Shown here one piece after another: positions 1-12,664 of a stretch of 64,000 nucleotides of DNA (position 1 is its first letter; each line of letters starts with the position of its first letter). The position numbers and the translations under genes are program-made. Location: contig JADGJC010000084.1 of NCBI GenBank assembly GCA_027596075.1, positions 1,215 to 65,214 on the forward strand. The letters run 5' to 3'. The notes under the pieces are model-generated. The model was not told the DNA's origin, did not search any database, and worked only from the letters and a program-made list of their open reading frames with translations. Origin of the DNA: Rhizophlyctis rosea (taxonomy: Eukaryota > Chytridiomycota > Chytridiomycetes > Rhizophlyctidales > Rhizophlyctidaceae).

Positions 1-130
1 TGTGGTTTGGGGGTGTTGTTGGCGTTTGTTTGTGTGCTTTGTGGGGTGCCGTCCTCGGGCGCCGCCGGCGCCGTCCGGGGCCCCGCCCCCCCCGGGCGGC
101 CCCCCCCCCCCCCCCCCCCGCATGGTGAAA
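1..130. other. GC-rich, homopolymeric window edge of doubtful quality
   Basis: The first 120 bases change from T/G-rich to almost pure G+C and end in a run of about 20 C residues just before normal sequence resumes. Nothing like this composition surrounds it except a G-rich stretch near 7.0-7.1 kb. I see no reading frame that continues the neighbouring kinase gene into it. A low-quality contig end or a collapsed simple repeat is the likeliest explanation. Confidence 0.5.
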
Positions 131-231
131 GGCGGGCGGAGGAGAGGGACAAAGTTTTGCTGAACAGTAATTGAAGTATACGAACCTCTTTCTAATGTAA
201 CGCCCCTCCCGCATCCCCCCTCTCCCATTAA

Positions 232-3200
232 CAGTCCCCCTAACACCCAAACAAATCGCCGAACTACCCCCGGACATCGAACTAGGGTACACAAAAGACT
301 ACTGCCCTTACGTCCTGCGGGAATCTAATGTTTTGCAGAGGGGTACTCAGCAGTTTGCGGTCAAGTATGAGGGGAGGTACTATTACCTTTCTTCGGAGGA
401 AGCGAGGCAGGCGTTTGTGTTGGAGCCGCATAATTATGTTTCGGAACGGGTGCCGATGGTGCCGCCGCCGGCGAGGGTTGTTGTGTTGGGGCCGCCGGGG
501 AGTGGGAAGGTGGGTATTGTGTCGGGTGGGGTGTGGGTGCTTTAGATGGACGTACGGGATATTTATTGGATGTTCTCCTCTCTTGATATCATTAGCGAAC
601 GGTGATTTCCGCACTTTCATCGTATAACGTTCCGGCGGTACGGTTTGACGAGTATGTGAAGGAGTTTGCGGAAAGGCAGGAACCGGGGTTGAGGGAGGAG
701 ATTGAGTATATGATTCGGGAGAATGCTGGGATGTTGAGTCCGCCGGTGTTGTTTGAGGTTGTGCAGAGTTTGTTTGATAGTGAGGTTCGTGTCTGTGTAT
801 AGGGGGTTGTTTCCTTCGTTCGGTTGAGCATGGGTCAGCGAAAGCTTCACGCTGTGAAAAGAGTGGGCAGCGTATTAGATACGTCGACCATCAAAAAATG
901 ACCCGCACAAATTTTAATCCACCCGTTCCCGCTCCACCCACTCATAGCCCTACTCAACAACCGGCTTCCTCCTCTCCAACTTCCCACGCACAAAACTCGA
1001 AGCCGAGACTCTCCTAAAGCACAACTTCCACGTCGACGCTTTCATCATTCTCAACCTTGCGCCCGAGGTCGCCGCTCACCGGCTCCTTCCAGCCGCGCGG
1101 AAGAAGGCGGAAGAAGATCTCCTTGCGCGGGCGGCGGAGAGCGGGGACCCGGCGATTGTGCGGAGGGTGCAGGAGGCTATCAGGAAGGGTGGGGGTGGGA
1201 AGGAGGAGGAGGAGGAGGGTGGAGAGGAGGATGAGGAGGAGGGAGGGGAGTGGAGGGTTAGGGGGGATGAGGAGTTGAGGGAGGAGATTGTTGATACGTA
1301 TGTTTCTTTTTTGGGTTTGTTTTATGGCGACTGGGCAGTGGGCTTGGAAGGGGATGGGGTTTGGAAAGGTCATACTGATGAGATGTGCATTCGTCCTGAT
1401 GATGATGACTCCTTCCACCCAATTTTCCATTCACCCCTACAGCTCAGAGAAAGAGACTTCCCTCATCGGCGACATCGCTGCAACGCTTGACAACCTCTCT
1501 ATAATTCCACTCATCAACATCGACGCCAATAAGTTTTCGCGCGTCGTCATTGCGGCTGTAAAGAAGAAGTTGAAGCCTTATTTGGATAATGTACGTACTT
1601 ACTCCCCTAAGGATGGCGTGGGCAAACTTTCGTTTTTGATGTTATTAACCTTTATCGATGCTCTCCCGTCTGGACTTTCGTGAACATACAGCGTAAATCC
1701 CTGTTCGCACCCACGAAACGTCTCAAACGCAAACAGGCCGATAGGCTTCTTGAATATGGAGTGAAGATGTTTAGTCCTTTTGGGTATGTAGGCCACGGGG
1801 ATGAAGAGTAGATTGTCCGGGAGTTTTGGCATGAGTCATGGGAGCAGAAGCACAATCATTCATTGACATTTTGATGTATAGTCGATACGATCCGGTTGCC
1901 CTCCACAGCAACCAATCCCCCTCCAAGAAAACAATAGGAAGCATACCTATAACATACAAGGACTTCATCTATTTCTGCATGAATACGGCGAATGCACAGG
2001 TTTGTGTACATTCTACGACAACCAGCTTATTGAAATTCACAACAGAACCGCCTCAAAGTCATAACATCCTTCCCTTCTCTCCAACAGGACCTCCTGCAAA
2101 ACGCTCTTGCAACAACATCAACACCACTCGTACCTCCACCCCTCCCGGTTCCACCACAGGTCATTATCCTTGGCGGACCAAAAACCGGCAAAACGACTCT
2201 GGCACGGAAGGTGGCGGAGGAAACTGGTGCGGTGTATTTGGGGATTAAGGAGGTTGTGGAGATGATTGGGTGTGAGGGCGGGGAGGTTGGAGTGGAGGAG
2301 GGGGGTGTGGGGGTTGGGGAGAAGGTGAGGGTTCGGTTTTGGTGCGAGGTTGGGTGGGAGGATTGGGGAAGGGTTTTAGGATTGGAAAGGACCCTTGTGC
2401 TGATTGTACAAATTACAAACACAGATCAAAGAAATCCTCTGCAGAGGCGGCACAATCCCCACGGAACACTTGACGGAAGCCATCCGGATTGTGACGTCGC
2501 GGGCGGCGTGTCAATCTCGCGGGTAAGCTTGCGTCTTCTTCTTCTTCCTTCAGTCCAATGGCATGCTGAAAATCCGAACTGCTTCTTCTTAACCCCTTCC
2601 AGATGGGTTCTAGACGGCTACCCACTAACACAACAACAAACCCAACACCTCGAAAAAGCCGGAATACACCCGCACATTGTCGTTCACCTCCACATCCCAC
2701 AAGAAGAAATGGAGCGCCGTGTCGAACAGGATCGTGTGGCGGATTTATTGTACGTCAACCACCCTACTTTCCCTTATCATAACTGAAATCTCATATCGTG
2801 CACTCAGGGCAACACCACCAACACCGCATCTCAACCATCCATACATCGCTCAGCAACGCCTGACTGCCCTCGCGGTAAACGAGAAAGCAATCGAAGATAC
2901 TTACGCGGACGGGTACGCTAATTGGCGGTCGGTGGATGGCATGGGGAGTAAGTGGGCGATTAAGGAGAGTGTGGTGAGGATGGTGGAAGGGGGTGTGAGG
3001 AGTCGGAGGGCGTATTTGGATTTGCGGGGACGAGGTAAGGCGCTCTTGATGATCCATCTTTGGGCGCTTTACGGCACGACGACATTGATAAGGGAAACGT
3101 TACCGGAACAGGACACGCGGCGCCGATCCACGACGTTGGTTTGAGTTTGGAGATCGTCGCGTCGCATATGGGACGATTCAAAACGTATTGTCCGGTGTGT

Positions 3201-4639
3201 TTGGTGGATGATGGGCATTTGGTTCAGGCTCCGCTTGGGACGGAACTTATGGCGGAGTATGAGGTAAATAAGGCTTTCCTTTTTCTATTGTCGTCACGAT
3301 TCCTCAGACTTTGCTCATCTTCCGAAATATCCTCATTCATGCAGAACCACTACTACTCCTGCCACTCCGCACCCCACCTGGCAGTCTTCCTCTCCACACC
3401 TCAGAAGTATGTCGCAACTGACGGAGGCAAAGACTTGCCTGCCCGTTTGCCCGCACGCGTAATGAAGGAAGCCGTCAAGGCAACTTTCCCGGCGAGCTTG
3501 GAGATGAGAGGGTATTGCCCTGTTACGTTCGTGGAAGGCAAGGGGACGTGAGTAGTTTGCCATTGTTCGCATGCTTTGGGGCCATTTAGGACCAAAAAAT
3601 GAACAGGCTGCTGAATGCATATCTATTTTTGGATTGTGGTATCTAGGTTTGAGAGTATCGTTCCCGGCGATGAGAACTTCATCGCAGAGTATGATGGGAA
3701 AATGTATTGCATGGCTTCGGAGGAGAAGTTGGAGAAGTTCATGCGGTATGCGCGCTCCGCCGAAGATTGACAATGTTCATACCATGACAATTTCCTCCCT
3801 CCTAAAACCCCGCCGGTTTTACCTCTCAGAACGCCGGACCCCTACACCAACCTCCGTCTCCCGACCAAACTGCCTCCACCTCACAACCGCATCCCCGTCT
3901 CTTCCCTCCCACTGATAGGATATATGGAACAAACCATTGCGGATGCCGTGACGAAGGGGCTCAATGCCGTTGGCAGAGCGAGACCGAAATATCCGTACCG
4001 GGGTGTAGCAGAGAGCGCGTGCCAGTACTTGGCATTGTGGTTGAAAGGTAAGGAATAACGAAAGCGAACCATAGGGCTTCTTCGTACGGGGTTGCATCTG
4101 GGAAGGAAGGGTGGGGATAAACATCAAGTTTTGTTTGCTTTTCTGAAGGCGACAAAAGTGTAGTTCTCATGCGAGTCTAAGAGGTGACAACTAATGATAC
4201 ATAAATCCTTTTGTTTTCCCCTTCTTGCAACCCAGCGAACAACCCCGCATCAAACCCACATACCCGCACCACCCAGGCCAAAAAACTCAAACAGTTCACG
4301 GACAGATGTGATCTCATTTCTTCCCTTTCCTCGGCTTTTGCAAAGAGCGGGGGCACCTTTGTTGAGAGGGACGTCATGGGAGAGCAGTTTGAGAAGGAAG
4401 TTGGGGAGATGTTAAGGCTGGCGCCGGTCAAGTCATTGAAGTCGAGGGCGGGCAGTGCGGCGAGAAGTAGAGGGACGCTATTGACGGGAGTGAGAGCAAG
4501 TAGAGGGAGTGGAGGGGTGGGTAGTAGGGGGAGTTTGAACGGGTTGAGTGTTTTGCCGGGTCTTGGAAGCTCTGGGGAAGGAGGAGGAGCAGATGGGGGA
4601 AAGCGCCTAAGTGGAGTAGGTGTCGGAACAGGAGCATAG
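232..4639 (+). CDS. Adenylate kinase 9-like multi-domain nucleotide kinase, 5' partial
   Basis: A nucleoside monophosphate kinase-type protein with at least two P-loop domains. Exons read as 232-509, 596-784, 948-1297, 1443-1590, from 1692 onward, and further short exons to a stop at 4637-4639. The first P-loop, VVVLGPPGSGK, is split by the intron after base 509. The second, VIILGGPKTGKTTLARK, lies near 2165-2215, followed by a lid-like exon near 2440-2750. An acidic low-complexity insert near 1190-1300 separates the domains. The later part (3130-4060) carries a CPVCL motif and repeated short segments seen in long AK9-type proteins. AK9 proteins are very long (over 1,000 residues) and are found mainly in organisms with cilia or flagella, where axonemal adenylate kinases balance ATP, ADP and AMP. 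The N terminus lies outside or within the poor sequence at the window edge. The tail (4400-4639) is Ser/Gly/Arg-rich. Family call is fairly firm; exact splicing in the middle is approximate. Confidence 0.72.
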
Positions 4640-5064
4640 TAGATAGCTGAAGATGGAACATGAAGGCAATCCCAGCTCCGCATATGCTACGGGTACACTG
4701 ATAGCAGCCGGGAAATATACCGATCCAGTTTAAGAGGTGGACCTTAAAGTGCCTTCGTTCAACTGTTGATGACGCCCACTGTCGGATCCCCAGCAGTGTA
4801 ACTAGCCTGCTCCGTCTGAACTTCAACAGAATGGCGATGTTCGTGCAGGAGGGCGGTCTTCTTACTAGTAGTCCTTTAAATGCGGGAGAAGGGGATGGGT
4901 GGACCCTGGTGTGATATGACTGTGCCACAAGCAAAGGCTCCTCCTTCCACAACTCCAAAGAGGCCTCGACAACCTCATTTCCCTTTTCTGCAGATCTTCA
5001 TCAGTCATCAAGGCATCCACCTTCTGTCAATACCTCCTTCCACAACAAGTCCACACTTACATTT

Positions 5065-7141
5065 ATGTCCACTTCCACACCATCACATACTACTCGCCCA
5101 ACAGCCCCTTCCTACATTCTGCTCCAAAAAATAGGCCAAGGAACCTCCGCAACAGTCTACACCTGCAAGCCTCGAAAACCACCCTCCTCTCCTTCCCACC
5201 AACTACAACAGCAACCACTCTTCGCACTCAAATCCCTGCCACGCTCTCGTCTCCGCAACTCCGCGCGTAGGGTAGAACGCGTCATACAGGAGATTGAGAT
5301 TTTGAAGCGGTTGAGGCATGGAAACGTTGTTGGGTTTGTTGACTTGGAGGTATGGTGAGCCGTCAAACACCTTGACGTGTTGCACCCCAAAGGCTCGGGT
5401 TGGACGTACGTCTTCGTACGGAACTTTCATGTCTTATTTTTCATGCTTCACGCACAGTGGGACGCGCAATATGTGTACATAATAATGGAATACTGCTCTT
5501 TGGGGACATTGCGTGACTACATATCCAAAAGTCCTGAACGTCGTCTCTCTGAAGTTGAAGCCCGGTCGCTACTAAGACAACTTGCAGCTGGTTAGTACCG
5601 ATCCAGGTCTTCGTTGATCATCGAATTTGGCTGTATATTCCTCCTCGTTCCACAAAATCGATATCTAATCAGAACATGACTTAGGTCTATCTTTCTTATG
5701 GTCGCACGGGCTAGTCCATCGAGATCTGAAAAGTACGTACCATTCAATTGATATGGGTCGCTATATTGCTACTGTCCCCAACTTTTGATACTTCGTGGTC
5801 CTATAATAGCCGAAAACCTTCTTCTCTCCCCGCCAATACACCCATCCGGCCCCATGATCCTCAAAATCGGCGACTTTGGCATCGCAGAGTATGACGAAGA
5901 TCGACGTGTCAAACGGCCAGTTGATGATCCAGTTGAGATCAAGCCTATGGCGGGGATGGGAGGGACGTTGTTGTGAGTTGGATCGTCCTGATGTTCTCAT
6001 GATCTGGAAATGTGTTGCCGACCAAGGAGATGCTAACTCTTGGAATAAGAGACTAGGTACATGGCACCGGAGATAGTTCGAGACGGGACTTATGACGCTA
6101 GATGTGATTTGTGGAGTGTCGGGGTAATCTTTTATGGTAAGTTACTCGCTGCTTTTCAGAGCTCTTGCATGCATCAATCTATCTAGGTATGTTACAACTC
6201 CTTAACTACTATGAATAGAAATGCTGGTCGGTACACCACCCTTTGCCAATCCCCCACCAAATACTATCCAAGACCTCCTCAACCTAATACACTCCCCAAA
6301 ACCACCCGCACTCTCTCTACCGCCAACCATTTTGAGCCAAATTTCACCGGACGCCGCATCTCTAACTTCTGCCCTACTAACGCGCAACCCGAAGCAAAGA
6401 ATATCCTTCCGTGATTTTTTGAGTCACACGTATTTGGATCTTGAACACATACCTGCGGAAGAGCGGCAGAGGGACGGGATGGAAATGATTGAGCAAGGGA
6501 TTGCCGTCGATGAGCGGGTTTTCGGCAACGGCCGTGGGGGCAGTGGTGATACAAGAAAGTGGCGGGAAGATGATTTAAGACGTATGAGGGAGGCGGTCGA
6601 GCTTTATGCGGAAGGTGTTGCGCATCTTTTGGCATATTCTGAGTGGTGTGGGAGTGGAGTTGAGAAAGATAGGGTTTTGGGTGTTGTTAGAGATGTAGTT
6701 GGGAGGGCGGAGGAGGTTAAGAAGATTGTTGATGGAGTTGGTGGGGGACCGGGGGCGAGGAGGACGAGTGATGGTAGACGAAATGCTAGAATTAATGATA
6801 TCAGTTTGAGTTTGCTGGAAGAGAGTGGACCTGCAGAGGAGGTGTGGAGCAAGGCTGTAGCCTCATTCCGGCAAGCTGAGGAGCTTGTGGGGTTGAATTC
6901 TGTAGGGTGGAGGAGGTCATTTGAGGTAGCGATGGGGTTGGGGGTTAAGGCGGTTGGGATTGAGAGGGATGCGGGGAGGAGGGAAGAGATGAGGAGGGAG
7001 GTTGGGAGGTGGAGTGGGGGGGGCGGCGGGCACCCGCGGCGGGGGGCGGGGGGGTGCGGGGGTGGGGGGGGGGGGCTGGTGGGCCCGTGCTCGGGGGGGG
7101 GGTCGTGGTGGGGAGAGGGCGGGGGATGGCCGGGTGGTTAG
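5065..7141 (+). CDS. ULK3-type serine/threonine protein kinase with C-terminal MIT-like region
   Basis: Six exons (5065-5349, 5458-5590, 5685-5732, 5810-5972, 6057-6136, 6219-7141) sum to an intact frame of 543 residues. The start at 5065 directly precedes the glycine loop IGQGTSATVY. The kinase core is complete: VAIK-type lysine in FALKSLPRS, catalytic loop HRDLKTENLL, DFG in KIGDFGIAEY, APE in YMAPEIV, and DLWSVGVIFYEML. The loop has KTEN rather than the usual KPEN. After the kinase (about residue 330 on) come helical segments beginning DDLRRMREAVELYAEGVAHL and a second similar one, resembling the MIT domains of ULK3, which bind ESCRT-III-like tails. ULK3 family kinases act in autophagy, Hedgehog-type signalling and the abscission checkpoint in animals; the role here is inferred. 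The last 45 codons are a G-rich tract of doubtful sequence quality, so the true C terminus may differ. Confidence 0.78.
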
Positions 7142-7917
7142 GAAAGGGGGGTTGATCAATATTGTTTATGGCGCTGGTGTGAGCTAACTTGTGAGCTTGT
7201 TTTTGAAGAGATTAGTTGTAGTGACTCAATTCGGATTTGAATCATATGATCTTCACCATATTGCCATTTTGCTGAAGCGTAAATCGGTCGACGTGTGAAA
7301 GGTTTCACCATTGAATCTATTTGATCGCATCACCGATAAATGAGAAATCCGATCCCGATCTAAATTTCTCCGCATCGGCATGTGAACCCTCCGAAATCGC
7401 CGAAACCCAAGCTTCATGAACACAACAACGCACGTTGGAACTTTCGGTAACTATGTGACGTACGAATATCGGATCGGTCGATGCGGCGATTGGGGGTGAT
7501 TGATCAGGGTCCAGTGCTGATGGCCTGAGAAGAGTATGACATAGGCCTATCAGAACAGGTATTACCGTTAGATCAACACAGTGTCTCACTTTCTGAGGGA
7601 GCTGCTTTGCGGTTGAATCCGCCAGCCATTTTCGAACAGCAAAGCCTGCTTTTACCCACGGACCCCATAACCAATAAAAAGCGGGTCCCTCCTCCGCCCC
7701 GCCGGTCTTCTTTCCTCCTGTCCAAAACATCCTCTTCCGCAGGCGCTGGTCAAAACCTCCAAGTTCTCTTTCTCAGAAAATTTGAAACGCGAAAACCAAA
7801 ACACTCCCCAAAACCCATCGTTCTTCTCTAATCAGCAAAGACCACGTTGACCCACATACGCACGCAAGTTCAGAAACCACGCACACGCCAAACCCAAAAG
7901 TAGCCTAAAACCGCAAA
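7142..7917. other. Intergenic region between kinase and oxysterol-binding protein genes
   Basis: No credible gene is visible; overlapping short open frames on both strands look random. The last 180 bases before the next start are A/C-rich and pyrimidine-poor on the coding strand, as is common for 5' leaders here, so this segment probably holds the promoter and leader of the gene at 7918. Confidence 0.5.
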
Positions 7918-9596
7918 ATGTTAACCTCCCCAACCGTCCACCCATTGCCTTCCGACCCCTACACAACAACAACAACCTCCTCCCTTCCATCCACCCCCCA
8001 CCTCCTCCGCGCCCTGAACCAAACCATTTCCTCCCTCAAAAACTCCCTCTTCGACATCCGGCTCAACGTTCCCGCACTCTTCACAGCGCCGTTATCGTTC
8101 CTTGAGCAGCTGGCGAAGAATGTGGGGAGTTTGGAGGCGGTGGAGGGTATTGTTGGAGAGGGAGATATCGATGGGGAGGATGGGCAAGTGGAGAGGATGT
8201 TGGGCGTTGTGAGGTGGTGGTTGGCGAGTTTAGAAGTTTTTGATGGGGAGCAGAAGAAGCCTTTTGCGCCTGTTTTTGGGGAGCAGTTTTGTTGTGAGTT
8301 TGTGGGGGAGGGTGGGGAGGGTGAGGGAGTGAGGTTTTATGCTGAGCAGGTTGGTTGATTGTAGTGAGGGGGGTGCTTTGTCGTTTGACATTTCCGTTGG
8401 GCCCCGGCTTTTGGTTGTGTTGGTGGACTGGGGATAGGGTCAGAGTAGGGCACACGGCAAACGAACCTCTAGCCTAGAACTGGATATTGCGGTGGCAGTT
8501 GTCTCATGCCCTCTTTCGTATTGACTTTATTGATATGAGCGCGAGACACAAACCCAGGCCTGTACTCACCTTCTTCAATCAACTTGACAGATTAGCACTC
8601 ATCCACCGCAATCCGCCATCTGTATCAAGACTGCGGACGCAAGAGTAAAGATCAATGGCATTGTGGCGTTTGAGGGAGCTTTTGCCGGCACCTGTAAGTG
8701 AAGCACAAACCTTGATTGGGGGTGGGGAGATTGTGTTGGGGAACCAATGTTGCCTAGTACCAAGATGCTTATTTATTCATTTCCCGGTTCGGTTTTCTCC
8801 ACTTCCTTGCAAAGCAATGAGATTCACCAACAAAGGCACCGTCTACGTCCAACTGGAGAGATTCAATGAAGAGTAAGTTCAACTCACTTCCGCGCTTTTC
8901 CATATATATCTATTGCACAACAACTCGGAAACTCACTCTGCCCCCCCACACTCCCTCCCACTAAACATTTAGATACAAAATAACACCCCCAAACTTCTCC
9001 CTCCGCGGCCTCCTAACCGGAACCCTCCACGCCGACCTCTCCTCCAACACCTGTCGCATCACCTGCCCCAAATCCCAAACTGAAGCTATCATTGATTTTC
9101 CCTCTAAGGGTCTGATTTCCTCGTTGGTTGGGAGTGTGGGGAGTGGAGTGAAGGGAAGGATTTTGCGAAAGGGGAAGGTTGTAAGAAAGGTGGAGGGGGA
9201 TTGGAGGGGTGTTATGACTGTTAGTGGAAGTGATGGGAAGCAAGAAGATGTGTTATTGGATCGAACGGCAAGGGCAGGGAAGGGGTTGAGTTATGTGCCG
9301 GTTGAGTTGGAGGATGTTGAGTTGCAGAGTCGGAGGTGAGTACCAATTTTTTTCTGATTTGCATGTTCCCCTTGTCACTATCGCTTTCCCTTACCTCAAC
9401 TCCATCACCCCCTAGGATTTGGACCGACCTCACAACTGCCATACTGTCACATGACCAAGCTGGGGTTGCGCGGGCACGCAGGAAGGTGGACGAGTTCGAA
9501 ACTCTGCGAGAGAAGGATGTTGGTAATGGGAAGTATGTTGGCAGGGTTTTGAAAGTTTCTGAGGGTGGGAGGGTGGAGTTGGTTGGTGGGAAATAG
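7918..9596 (+). CDS. Oxysterol-binding protein (OSBP/ORP/Osh family), short form
   Basis: Five exons (7918-8349, 8591-8693, 8815-8872, 8973-9335, 9416-9596) sum exactly to 378 residues. This matches short ORPs made of the lipid-transfer domain only, with no PH domain or ankyrin repeats. The signature KPFAPVFGEQF (residues about 114-124) corresponds to the family motif KPFNP-LGE. The second hallmark, usually EQVSHHPP, is formed across the first intron and reads EQISTHPP (about 143-150): the first of the two histidines is Thr. In well-studied Osh proteins both histidines contact the phosphate of PI4P, so ligand choice may differ here. The family moves sterols or phospholipids against PI4P at membrane contact sites. 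The C-terminal segment (from about 318) begins IWTDLTTAIL and has the amphipathic helix seen after the ORP barrel. Other parts of the middle are diverged. Confidence 0.8.
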
Positions 9597-10290
9597 GTTT
9601 TTGTATTCGAAGGCGGGGTTTGTGTTTTGGACTTTTTTTTTGGTGACGAATGGATAGGGGAGAGAAAGGAATGGTTTTTTTAGTACTGTTGATTTCTATG
9701 TATATATACGCTTAATGTGTCATTCTCCTCCTTTGTTGAATATAGTCAATCTCTCCGTCGCAGTGAGCGCGGCGAGGATGAATAAACTCCTGTGCTGCGA
9801 CAGGCTGTAGTATGTTCGACATTTATTTCCCCAATTTTCGACAACATTTCAAGACGATGCGCTTGATCTCACCATTGTTCTTCGATCGACAACTGACCGG
9901 CTACACAGCCAGCCACTCAGTAGCATCTTCCGTTCCCTTTCCTCCAGAAACGCCTTCGAACAAAATCCTCCTCCCTAATCACTAACCTGGAATGCACTCC
10001 ATGGCACCATCAAGCATTTGAAAAAGCAACAGTCCCTTTTTTGAATCAGTCCACAAACCATACAATAGCGCAGAAGAGGCCAGCTGCGCAGATCTGTATT
10101 TCAAGCAGGCTTCCTGCATAATACCACGAATGCGAGCAAAAGGATGGCATCAAGAGCAAGCTCAGCACAATCAACGAACCAAACCGCACAAGTTTTACTC
10201 AAAAGACATGGTATATTTCACACACACATTACAATGGTATCATACAGGGATATTTACAGGCCGATGAAAACTATCTACATCGCAAGGCGC
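9597..10290. other. Intergenic region between convergent genes
   Basis: The oxysterol-binding gene ends at 9596 and the minus-strand CsbD gene ends at 10291, so the segment holds two 3' ends. T-rich runs after 9600 could serve as 3' processing signals. No gene or repeat is recognised. Confidence 0.5.
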
Positions 10291-10676
10291 TCAGTAGTTG
10301 TTAGCAGCCTTGCGGGCATCACCCTTAGCCTGGGTAGCAGCACCATGAGCGCGCATGGACTCGTCACCGAAAGCGGAACCGACGTTCTTCTTGATGGCGC
10401 CACCCATGGAGTCGACGGCACCTTCGGCGTATTGTTGGTTCTTGGCGGCGTGGACCTGTCATGGAGGAATTAAGTGAGTTACGCTTTAAACCGAGAATGG
10501 GTGGGACGGCAAAGCAAATTTGTTTATTGTTTATTTACCTCAGCATCACCAGCGGCACGGCGAGAAGCACCCTCGGCTTGCATGGACTTGTTGCCGAAGA
10601 GGGAGCCGACGTTTTGCTTGAGGGCGCCGAGGACAGAGTTGGTGTTGCCGTTGGTCTTGGTGGGTCCGTTGGTCAT
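10291..10676 (-). CDS. CsbD-like stress protein with two tandem repeats
   Basis: Two exons, 10676-10539 and 10455-10291, sum to 100 residues. Each exon encodes one copy of a CsbD-type unit: GALKQNVGSLFGNKSMQAEG in the first and GAIKKNVGSAFGDESMRAHG in the second, both followed by a short Ala/Gly/Lys run. CsbD-like proteins are small, very hydrophilic, largely helical stress proteins; fungal members include proteins described as binding mismatched or cruciform DNA. The exon-per-repeat arrangement points to duplication of an exon. The start at 10676 is the only methionine that gives this frame. Expression is probably strong in stress or resting stages, but the sequence shows no named control site. 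Family call is confident; biochemical role is not known. Confidence 0.75.
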
Positions 10677-12664
10677 TTTTGATGAGTTTGGTTGGGGTGG
10701 AGAAGAGGGGAGAGGTTTGAGTGTTATTGGTTTGTTGGTGTTGTCGCGTTGTTGTGTTGGTTATTTGATGATGAGACGGGAGAGGAGGAAGTCAGTCGTG
10801 TATTATATAGGATTTGAATGGGAACAGATACCCAAGTTCAGAGGTTCCTCGCACTTGACGAAAGTCTTCAATTGTGAAGGATGTGTGAGGTCACTCGTGG
10901 CGCAGTGGCAGTGCATGTTTTGTTTACGTCACCAGCCCGCAGCAGGTGCGACCTTGCAAGCCCACCTGCTCTCATCCACTGGAATCCACGTTGTTCGTCA
11001 AAACTTTCAGCAAACTTTGAACCACCAACAAGAGACTATCAAGACACCATCCCACATGCTGCGCTCCCGGATGTCGGAGAGGAGCTCGCTTGGCTGCGAA
11101 GGGGACTTTATGATCACAAGGGAACGTCATTCAACCAGGCCAACCACCCTCAGATGACAAAGCATATTCGCATGTGACAGCATTCCCTCGACCGTCTGCG
11201 CAGGCTCCGCAAGAGTCCTGCACATGCACTTGGAAGAAGTATTTTGAAGCCCTGGTCCTGTCCGGAGATGACGTGTCTACCTACCTATCCCATCCCAAGG
11301 TCCGAATGGGAGATTTGGTTGGGAGTGCAAACTGGATTGGATTCTTCCAAGGGCCCAGCCACAAACCAAGCATTCATCCTTCACCAAGCCGAAGACCAAC
11401 TCGCCAGAATCATATATCAAGAACTGCAGAGGGTCATCTTCAAAGCCTTCAACACGGAGTCTTGCAACCGCACTCCACCTTCGGAATATCCCAGGAAGAC
11501 TTCGAAAACTTTTGAAGATCAGATGCACTCATTGCTCAATCATACATATCCAGGATGAATCCATCACCTTTTCACCCGTCATAGGTTACTCAGCGATATG
11601 CATTGGGGCGGAATCAACCGTCGGAATGGTCGTAACTCGCCTATCCTTGTCGCGAACTCATACCATCGCGCATCCAGGGGTCTATACTTTGAGTTTACCC
11701 GGTCAAGATCATTGAATGACGGCCCCGCCGGCCCATCAATCGTAAATCTCTTGACCTTAGCTCCATCTGCACTGCATTCTCAAACTTTCCGTTGCCGTCG
11801 ATCATTCTCTTCCTCCTATCTCCTCTTCGCATGTCCCATACACAGCATAGGCCACAAGATCTTCTCCAACAACGAATCCGGGTTCACTCGCTCATTACAG
11901 CATTTCTAGTCCTCATTTTCTCCAATGCATGGAGGATCCTCCTAATCAACGTCCGGTCCTTCAAAGCCTTCTAAGAGTTGCCGTGCTTTCTTCTGAGCGT
12001 GTTCGACCTTGCGAGAGTATTCTATCGCGGTGTCGTCACGCCATGGTTTAAAGTTACGCTGGGCACCGTGTTGTGGTATGCACCAGTTCCAATCAATCAA
12101 GAAATCGTAGGGTGTCCAACGTCCTGCCAGAAAACCAGAGTGTCCATGGAGTGCAGTTGTGATTCGGCCGCGTGGGCGGGGAAGATGACCTTTCTCTGCA
12201 GGTGGGGACGGGACCAGAGAACTAGTACCCGCTCGCTGCTCCACCCCCTGCCCAACGCTGCAATTCCTGTTGGCCGAAGCAAAATGATAATACCCATATC
12301 GGCCACGTCTACAGTGAGAAACTACCCAAAGAGATCTTCCACACTGATCGTGGCCTTCCCCCTTTCTTGTTTTACTATGCGCAAGACACTGACGACCAAT
12401 GCAAACAAATGCCCTGGACTGCCATCTCATGTAATGTCTCTTACGAACATCTATTCATAATGATATTATTAGGATCTATCTATTCAAGTTGCACGCGTTT
12501 TTCTGTCTATCTGTTCTATAACGTCACCGGAAACAAGTTGGCCGTCCCAGGGAACTCAGACGCACGGACCTCCCACCACTATTGAGCGTCAGATATTCAA
12601 CTCTATGAGACACACGAAGAAACGTGAAACGATTCCCATGAAAAATCCGAAGCCGCTCACCTTC
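10677..12664. other. Gene-poor segment with possible uncertified exons
   Basis: No complete gene is supported. Two stretches read better than chance: plus-strand 11290-11555, a hydrophilic helical-looking frame containing EWEIWLGVQTGLD, and minus-strand 12200-11942, containing WTPYDFLIDWNWCIPQ and a helical lysine-rich end. Neither has a convincing start with matching splice sites, and they lie on opposite strands. The first 250 bases upstream of 10676 probably include the CsbD promoter. Confidence 0.35.

Noticed and set aside
5590..5732. Possible frameshift in the ULK3-like kinase between exons 2 and 3
   Set aside because: Rechecking the acceptor position gives exon 3 as 5685-5732 and all six exons then sum to an intact frame.
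10144..10682. Plus-strand frames over the CsbD locus
   Set aside because: The minus strand gives two matching repeats with a clean intron and an exact frame; the plus frames are shadows.
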